Source of the DNA: Gemmatimonadales bacterium
GTDB taxonomy: Bacteria; Gemmatimonadota; Gemmatimonadetes; Gemmatimonadales; GWC2-71-9
Direction of reading: 5' to 3'
DNA length: 14,947 bases
Assembly (NCBI GenBank): GCA_025924275.1
Contig: JAICEH010000023.1
Coordinates: forward strand, 1-14,947
The stretch's first letter is position 1, and every line of letters begins with the position of its first letter. This document shows positions 1 to 5,772 of this stretch, one piece after another. The notes beneath the pieces were generated by a model. That model was given only the letters and a program-made list of their open reading frames with translations. It had not been told where the DNA came from and made no database searches. A program made the position numbers and the translations under genes.

Positions 1-34
1 AGTCCAACAAGCGTGGGCGCTTGCGCGAGAACGC

Positions 35-62
35 AAAAAAGCCGCCCCGAGTTCGGAGCGGC
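35..62 (-). terminator. Rho-independent terminator of the HU gene
   Basis: Read on the minus strand, this is a GC-rich hairpin with arms at 53-62 and 41-50. They pair over about nine bases including one G-U wobble, with a tiny loop, and six U residues (35-40) follow directly. It begins 24 nt after the HU stop codon. On the plus strand the wobble becomes a C-A mismatch and there is no T tract, so the terminator is oriented for HU. Confidence 0.88.
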
Positions 63-86
63 CTCAACCTGCTTGCTACCAGCGAC

Positions 87-422
87 TTACGCCGCGGGAT
101 CGGCCGGAGTGCGTGCCGCCGAGTCTTCTTCTTCGGCCACCAAAGCCCGCAACTCCTTGCTGGGCTTGAAGACAGGCACCGGACGGGCCGCCACTTCGAC
201 GGGGTCGCCGGTCCGCGGATTCCGCGCCATCCGGGTCTTCCGCTTGCGGATCTTGAAGGTGCCGAAGCCGCGGATCTCGATGTTCTGCTGCTCCTTGAGG
301 GCTTCCTTGATCGCCTCGAGGAACGCGTCCACCACCCGGGCGCAGTCCTTCTTGGAGATCATGGGCCCGGCCGTGCGGGCGATGGACGCGGTCACGTGTT
401 CGACGAGATCGGCCTTGGTCAT
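87..422 (-). CDS. HU/IHF-family DNA-binding protein
   Basis: A 111-residue small basic nucleoid protein that binds and bends DNA as a dimer. The N-terminal helical part (1-45) begins MTKADLVEHV. It is followed by the family signature around GFGTF (residues 52-56) and the DNA-contacting beta arm with RNPRTG (67-72). HU proteins are usually 90-100 residues; this one carries an extra acidic then Ala/Pro-rich tail (about 97-111), a common lineage variation. ATG start at 422, TAA stop. It stands as its own transcription unit: a near-consensus promoter lies upstream (483-511) and a rho-independent terminator downstream (35-62). HU versus IHF subunit cannot be settled from sequence alone, but a homodimeric HU-like role is most likely. 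Confidence 0.95.
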   Translation of the reverse strand: MTKADLVEHVTASIARTAGPMISKKDCARVVDAFLEAIKEALKEQQNIEIRGFGTFKIRKRKTRMARNPRTGDPVEVAARPVPVFKPSKELRALVAEEEDSAARTPADPAA

Positions 423-482
423 GCGCCCCCCAGGCGGGTTCTGGCCCCCGGGCGGTTCTCGCGCACCAGGGTCTGAGGGGCG

Positions 483-511
483 AGTCTATGGCCTTAAGCG
501 TTGTCTGTCAA
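483..511 (-). promoter_or_regulatory. Sigma-70-type promoter of the HU gene
   Basis: On the minus strand a perfect -35 box TTGACA (506-511) is followed by a 17-nt spacer and a -10 box TAGACT (483-488, four of six matches). Transcription would start near 476, leaving a leader of about 54 nt before the HU ATG at 422. The TGA stop of carA (508-510) lies inside the -35 box. It is the best promoter in the window; no transcript data are available. Confidence 0.75.
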
Positions 512-1626
512 GAGCTTGGGGTACTTGTCCCGGCTCCGGACCGGAGCATCCCCACGAATTCCGCGAAATGGGGGTAGGCGTCGTGGGGGCCGGGAGCCGC
601 CTCGGGGTGGTACTGCACGGCGAAAACCGGCAAGTGCTTGTGCCGCAAGCCCTCGACCGTTCCGTCGTTGAGATTCAGGTGGGTCACCTCGAGGTCGGGG
701 GCGCCGGGGATGCCGCCCTCCCCTCCCCGGACCGCGAATCCGTGGTTCTGGGTGGTGATGAGCACCCGCCCGGAGGCGAGCTCCTTCACCGGGTGGTTCC
801 CGCCGCGGTGCCCGTAGGCCAGCTTGTCCGTCTGCCCGCCGAAGGCGAGCCCGAGGAGCTGGTGGCCCAGGCAGATGCCGAAGACGGGGAGCGACCTCTC
901 CGCCAACTCGCGAATCACCGGGAAGGCGTAGGTGAGGGTGGCGGGATCGCCCGGGCCATTGGAGAGGAAGACCCCGTCGGGCTCGAGCGCGAGCACCTCG
1001 GCGGCGGTGCTCCGGGCGGGCACGACGGTGACCCGGCAGCCCGCCTGGGCCAGCATCTCCACGATGTTGCGCTTCATCCCGAAGTCGAACGCCACCACGT
1101 GGGGCCCGTCCGCTCCCCGGCTCCACTCGCCGCCGGCGCCCGCGCGGCTTGCCAGGTCGAGGCCTTCCATCCGCGGGCTCGCCGCGAGCCGCGCGCCCAG
1201 CTCCGCGGTCGGCTCCCGACCCTCGGCGATGACGCCGCGCATGGCGCCACGCTCCCGGAGATGGCGGGTGAGCCGACGGGTGTCCACCCCCTCGATCACG
1301 GGGACCGCGTGGCGCCCCAGCCAGGACTCGAGCGACTCGGCCGCCCTCCAGTTGGAGGTCTGCCGCGACAGCTCCCGTACGACGACCCCCGCCACCTGCG
1401 GCTTGCCGGACTCATCGTCGTCGGGGTTGACCCCGTAGTTCCCGATCATCGGCGCGGTCATCACCACGACCTGGCCGAGGTAGCTCGGGTCGGTGAAGGT
1501 CTCCTGGTAGCCGGTGTGGTTGGTGGTGAAGACCACCTCGCCGAACGCGGGCTCGAGCGGCGTCGGGGTCACGCCGGCGTACCAGGTGCCGTCCTCCAGC
1601 AGCACGAACGCGGGGCGGCCCGTCAT
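508..1626 (-). CDS. carA: Carbamoyl-phosphate synthase small (glutaminase) subunit
   Basis: A 372-residue class I glutamine amidotransferase subunit. It hydrolyses glutamine and channels ammonia to CarB to make carbamoyl phosphate for pyrimidine and arginine synthesis. The N-terminal CarA domain (about 5-135) includes NHTGYQE (36-42) and a TAPMIGNYG stretch (58-65). The amidotransferase domain (about 175-360) has the nucleophile elbow GICLGHQ with Cys252, and His340/Glu342 in QYHPEAAPGP completing the triad. The frame stays open upstream, but homology begins at the ATG at 1626, 34 nt after the secG stop, preceded by a GGGGTGG Shine-Dalgarno-like run. The large subunit carB is not in this window, so the pair is not adjacent on this side. 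Likely co-transcribed with secG. Confidence 0.97.
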   Translation of the reverse strand: MTGRPAFVLLEDGTWYAGVTPTPLEPAFGEVVFTTNHTGYQETFTDPSYLGQVVVMTAPMIGNYGVNPDDDESGKPQVAGVVVRELSRQTSNWRAAESLESWLGRHAVPVIEGVDTRRLTRHLRERGAMRGVIAEGREPTAELGARLAASPRMEGLDLASRAGAGGEWSRGADGPHVVAFDFGMKRNIVEMLAQAGCRVTVVPARSTAAEVLALEPDGVFLSNGPGDPATLTYAFPVIRELAERSLPVFGICLGHQLLGLAFGGQTDKLAYGHRGGNHPVKELASGRVLITTQNHGFAVRGGEGGIPGAPDLEVTHLNLNDGTVEGLRHKHLPVFAVQYHPEAAPGPHDAYPHFAEFVGMLRSGAGTSTPSS

Positions 1627-1660
1627 CGGGCCACCCCGCGTGTTGCCGGCCAGCCGGGCG

Positions 1661-2035
1661 TCACGGCGCGGGCGCCGGGGCGCCGCCCTGCTCGGGCGCG
1701 GGCGTGGCCGGTTGGGCCTGGTCGCCGAGCGGCAGCGCCCCCGGTGCGGCGGGGACCTGCTGTTCCTGCTGCCGAAGGAGCTGCTGGACGTCCGAGGCGC
1801 CACCGGCGGCGTTGATCGAGGTGACCGAGAGGAGGAGCGAAAGGGCCAGGAAGATGCCCCCCGCCCACCAGGTGGCCTTGGTCAGGATGGTGACCGCCTG
1901 CCGCCCTCCGAGATAGGCGTCGGAGCCCCCCCCGCCGAGCGAGGCGAGTCCGCCACCCTGCCCGGCCTGGAGCAGGACCACGGCCGAGAGCACGAGGGCG
2001 TCGAGCACGAGAAGGATGACGAGCAGCGTGTGCAT
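1661..2035 (-). CDS. secG: Preprotein translocase subunit SecG
   Basis: A 124-residue inner-membrane accessory subunit of the SecYEG protein-export channel. It shows the expected two transmembrane helices (about 2-22 and 53-72) separated by the conserved LLQAGQGGGLASLGGG loop and a DAYLGGR segment. The last 40 residues are Gln-, Pro- and Ala-rich with no recognisable domain, a variable tail seen in many SecG proteins. ATG start at 2035 with AGGA just upstream. It sits 54 nt after tpiA and 34 nt before carA. The tpiA-secG adjacency recalls the widespread pgk-tpi-secG arrangement, which supports the call. A possible promoter lies at 2064-2093. Confidence 0.94.
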   Translation of the reverse strand: MHTLLVILLVLDALVLSAVVLLQAGQGGGLASLGGGGSDAYLGGRQAVTILTKATWWAGGIFLALSLLLSVTSINAAGGASDVQQLLRQQEQQVPAAPGALPLGDQAQPATPAPEQGGAPAPAP

Positions 2036-2063
2036 GATCCTGTCCGGGTAACTCTAGCCCTCA

Positions 2064-2093
2064 AACTTACTTGGCCGCCGCGCCGGAGGTCAA
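2064..2093 (-). promoter_or_regulatory. Possible promoter for secG-carA
   Basis: On the minus strand TTGACC (2088-2093, five of six matches) is followed by 18 nt and TAAGTT (2064-2069, three of six matches). The predicted start, near 2057, would leave about 22 nt before the secG ATG. The -35 hexamer contains the TGA stop of tpiA. The -10 is weak, so this may only supplement read-through from tpiA. Confidence 0.35.
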
Positions 2094-2845
2094 CTGCTGC
2101 CCACGATGTCGGCCCAGCCCTCGGGGTCGAGGCTCGCACCGCCGACGAGCACCCCGTCCACCCCGGGTGCCGCGAGGAGGGCGACGACGTTCTCCGCCTT
2201 GACGCTCCCGCCATAGAGCACCCGCAGGTCCGCCGGAGCGCCGCGGGCCGCGAGCCAATCCCGGATCACGGCGTGAACCGCGGCGGCATCCGCGGGTTGT
2301 GCGTTCCGCCCGGTGCCGATGGCCCAGACCGGCTCGTACGCGACGACCAGGTGGCCGAGCCCGTCGGCACCGACCCCCGCCAGGGCCGCCTCGAGTTGGC
2401 GCACCACCACGGCGGCGGTGCGGCCCGCGTCGCGCTCGGCGAGCTTCTCGCCGACGCAGAGCAGCGGCAGCAGGCCCTGCTCCAGGGCCGCACGGACCTT
2501 GCGGCCGGTTTCGGCGTCGGTCTCCCCGAAGACGTGGCGCCGCTCCGAGTGCCCGACGAGCACGGCGCGCGCTCCCGCCTCGGCGACCATCGGCATCGAG
2601 ACGGCCCCGGTGAACGCACCCTTGGGTTCCCAGTGGGCATCCTGGGCCCCGACGAGGACGTCCGGCCTGCCGCGGAATGCCGCCGCCACCGCGGCCAGCG
2701 AGACTGCGGGCGGGAAGAACCAGAGGTCGCGCCCGGGGGAGGCCGGCACCCGGGCGAGGAACCGCGCGACGTACTCCGCCGCGCCGACCGGGCCGAGGTG
2801 CATCTTCCAGTTGGCGGCATACAGGATCCCCGGCACCGGGCTCAC
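2090..2845 (-). CDS. tpiA: Triose-phosphate isomerase
   Basis: A 251-residue TIM-barrel enzyme interconverting dihydroxyacetone phosphate and glyceraldehyde 3-phosphate in glycolysis. Active-site residues are all visible: Asn12 and Lys14 in ANWKM, His99 in VGHSERR, and Glu171 in AYEPVWAIGTG with the loop-6 hinge. YGGSVK (211-216) and GVLVGGASL (231-239) form the phosphate-binding end. The frame runs on upstream, but homology begins at the GTG at 2845. That start overlaps the TGA stop of the upstream yfiT-like gene as GTGA, implying translational coupling, and gives the normal family length. A possible -35 box for the downstream secG overlaps its stop codon. It is separated from its usual partners gapA and pgk by about 6.3 kb. 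Confidence 0.97.
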   Translation of the reverse strand: MSPVPGILYAANWKMHLGPVGAAEYVARFLARVPASPGRDLWFFPPAVSLAAVAAAFRGRPDVLVGAQDAHWEPKGAFTGAVSMPMVAEAGARAVLVGHSERRHVFGETDAETGRKVRAALEQGLLPLLCVGEKLAERDAGRTAAVVVRQLEAALAGVGADGLGHLVVAYEPVWAIGTGRNAQPADAAAVHAVIRDWLAARGAPADLRVLYGGSVKAENVVALLAAPGVDGVLVGGASLDPEGWADIVGSS

Positions 2846-3372
2846 CAACCCATCCGTTCGCGGAGCCGGGTGACGTGGGCCGCGTGGTGGCGGCCGTGCC
2901 AGGCGTAGAGCGCGAGGGTCTGGTCGAGGCGGAGGACGCGGCCGCGCTCGGGATGGAAGTAGCCTGCCGCCCACTGCTCGGGGCCGAGGGCCCGGAGGAG
3001 GACCAGCCAGCGGTCGTGGAGCGCCTCCAGCAGCCGGAGCGAAGTCTCGAGCGGAGTGCCGGCGGTGTCGGGCAGCTCGGCCCACCGGGCCTCGGCGTAC
3101 GGCTTGATGATCGGCACCGGTTCGGTGAGCGCCAGCTTGAAGCGGGTGTACGCGCCCAGGTGGCTGTCGGGGACGTGGTGCGCGACCTGCCGGACGGTCC
3201 AGCCCCCGGGGCGATACGGCGTGTCGAGCTGCACGTCGTCGAGCCCGGTCACCGCCGCCCGGAGGAGGGCGGGCGCCTCGGCCACCTGCTCGAGCAGCTC
3301 CACGCGGGCGGCGGGGGCCACTTCCGCCGGGACGACGAATGCCCCGATGGGATACCGCAGGTCTTCGGTCAC
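2842..3372 (-). CDS. YfiT/DinB-family putative metal-dependent hydrolase or thiol transferase
   Basis: A 176-residue four-helix-bundle protein of the DinB/YfiT superfamily. It opens with the typical DLRYPIG and carries the three-histidine metal site: a histidine in HHVPDSH (65-71) plus two from WHGRHHAAH (158-166). The family also has a conserved GGWTVRQ (56-62). Bacillus subtilis YfiT was described as a nickel-binding putative hydrolase, and relatives such as BstA transfer bacillithiol to substrates; which activity applies here is unknown. The GTG start at 3372 gives the usual family length and overlaps the upstream hydrolase stop as GTGA. Its own stop overlaps the tpiA start in the same way, so it sits in the middle of a translationally coupled trio. 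A longer in-frame extension upstream has no family similarity and was discarded. Confidence 0.88.
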   Translation of the reverse strand: MTEDLRYPIGAFVVPAEVAPAARVELLEQVAEAPALLRAAVTGLDDVQLDTPYRPGGWTVRQVAHHVPDSHLGAYTRFKLALTEPVPIIKPYAEARWAELPDTAGTPLETSLRLLEALHDRWLVLLRALGPEQWAAGYFHPERGRVLRLDQTLALYAWHGRHHAAHVTRLRERMGW

Positions 3373-4940
3373 GGGGCCACCCGGCGCAGGTCGAGGTCCT
3401 GGAAATTGAAGCTGAAGTCCACCTCGTCCGAGGCCGGCTTCATCACGGCGCGCGCCGGCACGCCCGCCTCGTCGAGCGAGAAGGAGATGTAGGCATCGGC
3501 GCGGAGCGTCCGGTCCCGCCACCGGACCAGGAAGGTGTCGTACTGCCAGTGGACCAGGTCGCCCACCAGGTCGGGCGACGGCGCGAAGCGGATCCCCAGT
3601 CCGGTTCCCTCCCGCGCGATCACCACGTCACCGTACCACGCGTCGCGGTAGGTGCCGGCGTAGCGCTCGAGGGGCAGCGAGGGCCGCGACGTCGAGTCGC
3701 GCTCCGCGGCGGCCTCCGTCCGCGCCGCGGCGGCGAGCGAGTCCCCGCGCCGGGCGAGGGTGGTGTAGGCCCCGAGCCAGTCGTGCGTCGCGCCGAGATA
3801 GTGGTCCAGCACGGTCCAGGCGATGACGTCGTGCCCCGGGGCCTCGGAGTTCTGCAGGACCGCCACGCCGAGCTTGAGGTCCGGGATCAGGGCCACCCGC
3901 GAGATGTAGCCCGGGAGGCCGCCGGTGTGGGTCACCAGTTTCCGCCCCCGCCAGTCGCGGACGAAGAACCCGAGGGCATACCCCAGGAAGCTGGCACGGG
4001 CCGGGGCGAGCTCGGGAGGCGGGTTGCCGGGCCGGATCGGCACGACCATGTCCCAGAGCTCCCGGGTGGTCCGCTGGCTCCACAGCCGGGCCTCGCCCAC
4101 CCGGCCGGAGTCGAGGAGGGCAATCATCCACCGCGCCATGTCGGCGGCGCCGGCATTGATCCCGCCGGCGGGATTCGTGACGTCGCTGATGAATGCCTTG
4201 ACCGGGACGACCCGCCCCTCGACGCGGGCGTGGGTGCCGGCCACGTTTCCGGCGGTGTCCCCGGCGGCCGAATGGAGGACCGTGGCCCCCGCCATCCCGA
4301 CCGGCCGGAGGAGCCGGTCGGTCACGAATTCCTCCCAGGTCCGACCGCTCACCCGCTCGATGAGCTGCCCGGCCACCAGGTAGAGGACGTTGTCATAGGC
4401 GTAGGCGCTCCGGAAGCTGGTGGCCGGCTTGATGTGGCGGAGCCGGCGCATGACCTCCGGCCGGTCGTAGCTGCTGGGGGGCCACCAGAGGAGGTCGCCG
4501 GCGCCGAGGGAGAATCCGGACCGGTGCACCAGGAGGTCCCGCACGGTGATCTCGCGCGTCACCCAGGGGTCCCAGAGCTGGAACTCGGGGAGGTAGCGGA
4601 TCACCGGCGCGTCCCACTCCAGCTTGCCCTCCTCGACCAGGAGCCCGAGCGCAAGCGCCGTGAAGGCCTTGGAGTTCGAAGCGATCCCGAAGCGGGTGTC
4701 GGCGTCCACCCGCGCCGGGTCGCCCTGGCGGCGGATCCCGTAGCCCCGGGCAAGCACCACCTGTCCGTCCTTCACGATCGCCACCGTGAGGCCGGGCACC
4801 TCGAAGGCCCGGAGGACGCGCTCCACGAACGCATCGAAACCGGGGGGCGGCGCGGCCGGGCGGCCCTGGGCCGCCAGCGGGGTCACGGCAAGCGCGAGGG
4901 CGAGGAAGGTGAGCGGCCGGGCAGCGGGCGGACGGGTCAT
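3369..4940 (-). CDS. Exported serine hydrolase, class C beta-lactamase/PBP-like (DUF3471 C-terminus)
   Basis: A 523-residue secreted protein. Residues 1-26 form a Sec signal peptide ending AAQG. The beta-lactamase-related domain (about 35-385) has the nucleophile motif SNSK (Ser88, Lys91), the tyrosine motif YDN (182-184) and HTGG (338-341) at the KTG position. Residues about 423-515, starting LERYAGTYRD, resemble the DUF3471 domain often fused to these hydrolases. Such proteins include esterases, D-aminopeptidases and peptidoglycan or peptide hydrolases; the substrate cannot be deduced, and beta-lactam resistance should not be assumed. The ATG at 4940 is chosen because the signal peptide starts there; an in-frame GTG at 4952 is possible, and no strong Shine-Dalgarno precedes either. 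The stop overlaps the yfiT start (GTGA), making this the first gene of a coupled operon. Confidence 0.92.
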   Translation of the reverse strand: MTRPPAARPLTFLALALAVTPLAAQGRPAAPPPGFDAFVERVLRAFEVPGLTVAIVKDGQVVLARGYGIRRQGDPARVDADTRFGIASNSKAFTALALGLLVEEGKLEWDAPVIRYLPEFQLWDPWVTREITVRDLLVHRSGFSLGAGDLLWWPPSSYDRPEVMRRLRHIKPATSFRSAYAYDNVLYLVAGQLIERVSGRTWEEFVTDRLLRPVGMAGATVLHSAAGDTAGNVAGTHARVEGRVVPVKAFISDVTNPAGGINAGAADMARWMIALLDSGRVGEARLWSQRTTRELWDMVVPIRPGNPPPELAPARASFLGYALGFFVRDWRGRKLVTHTGGLPGYISRVALIPDLKLGVAVLQNSEAPGHDVIAWTVLDHYLGATHDWLGAYTTLARRGDSLAAAARTEAAAERDSTSRPSLPLERYAGTYRDAWYGDVVIAREGTGLGIRFAPSPDLVGDLVHWQYDTFLVRWRDRTLRADAYISFSLDEAGVPARAVMKPASDEVDFSFNFQDLDLRRVAP

Positions 4941-5266
4941 GGCGATGGCCACCGTGGGAGGGAGGGGGGACGATGGCCGGGCCGGCGCCCGGCCGCGAGG
5001 GGCGCCCCCGCCGGGCTCCCCTTGTGTAAATCCCGCCACCCCGCTAGTTTACCCTACTGCGGAGCACACGTCGCAGGACGTGGTCAGGCCAACTGGACGA
5101 CCGGGGGCTCGCGAACGCGCCGAGTCCCCGCTTCGTTTGCGGCGCCAGGGTGGCGCCAGCCTGCAGCGCTCCGCCGCGAGTCCCGAATGGGGCCGCGCGA
5201 ACACCGAGTAGTCGGCCAGGACGGCACACCCGTACTCCGATTACCCAACATCCAAGGAGTACGGCA
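4941..5266. other. Divergent intergenic region
   Basis: This 326-bp stretch between the divergent hydrolase and cold-shock genes has no credible gene; open frames crossing it do not resemble proteins. It holds one candidate plus-strand promoter (5022-5050). A small hairpin in the putative cold-shock leader has GGCGCC arms at 5141-5146 and 5152-5157. No clear minus-strand promoter for the hydrolase was found: TAAACT at 5046-5051 could be a -10 box but lacks a -35. A purine-rich plus-strand run (about 4956-4970) abuts the hydrolase start. Confidence 0.6.
5022..5050 (+). promoter_or_regulatory. Possible promoter of the csp-rpsU pair
   Basis: TTGTGT (5022-5027, four of six matches) and TAGTTT (5045-5050, three of six) are separated by exactly 17 nt, in an otherwise very GC-rich stretch. 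Initiation near 5057 would give a leader of about 210 nt before the cold-shock ATG, in the range of long structured leaders seen in cspA-type genes. No other plus-strand pair in the gap looked better, but this is a pattern match only. Confidence 0.4.
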
Positions 5267-5473
5267 ATGCGTACCACCGGCACCGTGAAGTGGTTCAACG
5301 ACGCCAAGGGCTTCGGTTTCATCACCCCCGAGGGCGGCCAGAAGGACTGCTTCGTCCACCACTCGGCCATCAAGGCCCAGGGCTTCCGCACGCTGGCCGA
5401 GGGCGATCGCGTCGAGTTCGACGTCGTCCAGGGCGCCAAGGGCCCGGCCGCCGAAAACGTCGTCAAGATCTGA
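5267..5473 (+). CDS. Cold-shock-domain protein (CspA family)
   Basis: A 68-residue single cold-shock domain, the standard length for bacterial Csp proteins, which bind single-stranded RNA/DNA and act as RNA chaperones. RNP1 is KGFGFI (14-19). RNP2 is CFVHH (28-32), where most family members have VFVHF, so Cys28 and His32 are mild departures. It opens with the typical TGTVKWFN (4-11). The ATG at 5267 is set by a good Shine-Dalgarno AAGGAG at 5254-5259, 7 nt upstream; an upstream in-frame extension is not Csp-like. rpsU follows after 16 nt on the same strand. The pair is flanked on both sides by minus-strand genes, so it is a small independent transcription unit. Confidence 0.96.
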   Translation: MRTTGTVKWFNDAKGFGFITPEGGQKDCFVHHSAIKAQGFRTLAEGDRVEFDVVQGAKGPAAENVVKI

Positions 5474-5489
5474 CCCGAGGACGCGCGCC

Positions 5490-5690
5490 ATGATCGAAGT
5501 CCAGGTTTCCGAAACCGATCGGCTCGACTGGGCCCTCAAGGCCTTCAAGCGGAAGGTGCAGCGCGCGGGCATCCTCAAGGATCTCCGGCGCAAGCGCTAC
5601 TACGTGAAGCCGAGCGAGGCGCGCCAGCTGAAGGAAGCGGCCGCCGAGCGCCGCCGGCGCTCGAGCAAGAAGGGGCGCCGTCGGGACTGA
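5490..5690 (+). CDS. rpsU: 30S ribosomal protein S21
   Basis: A 66-residue, strongly basic small ribosomal protein. S21 binds the platform of the 30S subunit near the 3' end of 16S rRNA and helps initiation on structured or leader-dependent mRNAs. The family signature is plain: DRLDWALKAFKRKVQRAGIL (10-29), then LRRKRYYVKPSEAR (32-45) and an Arg/Lys-rich tail. ATG at 5490 has GAGGA (5477-5481) 8 nt upstream. It lies 16 nt after the cold-shock gene, with no promoter or terminator visible between, so co-transcription is expected. A strong inverted repeat at 5720-5755 closes the unit. Confidence 0.97.
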   Translation: MIEVQVSETDRLDWALKAFKRKVQRAGILKDLRRKRYYVKPSEARQLKEAAAERRRRSSKKGRRRD

Positions 5691-5719
5691 TCCCGCCGCC
5701 CGCCGCAGGCGAAGGACGC

Positions 5720-5755
5720 GAACGCCCCCGCACGGCACGCCGTGCGGGGGCGTTC
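5720..5755. terminator. Perfect 17-bp inverted repeat between convergent genes
   Basis: The arms GAACGCCCCCGCACGGC (5720-5736) and its exact reverse complement (5739-5755) are separated by only two bases, so the folded hairpin would have about 16 bp and a four-base loop. It sits between the ends of rpsU (5690, plus) and the TonB-dependent receptor (5773, minus) and could terminate both. Neither strand has a U tract after the stem, so it may act with Rho or protect 3' ends rather than be a classic intrinsic terminator. Confidence 0.7.
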
Positions 5756-5772
5756 CGCATCCGGCCGGGACG

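Noticed and set aside
13..1815. A 600-codon plus-strand frame antisense to HU and carA
   Set aside because: Both genes underneath have full catalytic or DNA-binding signatures; the antisense translation is compositionally biased and crosses the HU terminator.
3369..4940. Calling the serine hydrolase an antibiotic-resistance beta-lactamase
   Set aside because: It has the fold motifs but an HTGG in place of KTG and a DUF3471-like tail, which fit the broader esterase/peptidase family; nothing shows beta-lactam hydrolysis.
5046..5074. A minus-strand promoter for the hydrolase using TAAACT as -10
   Set aside because: No hexamer resembling TTGACA lies 16-18 nt upstream; the best is GCGACG.
3339..5288. 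A 649-codon plus-strand frame antisense to the hydrolase and running into the csp start
   Set aside because: It shadows the hydrolase and has no recognisable motif, and it overlaps csp in another frame.
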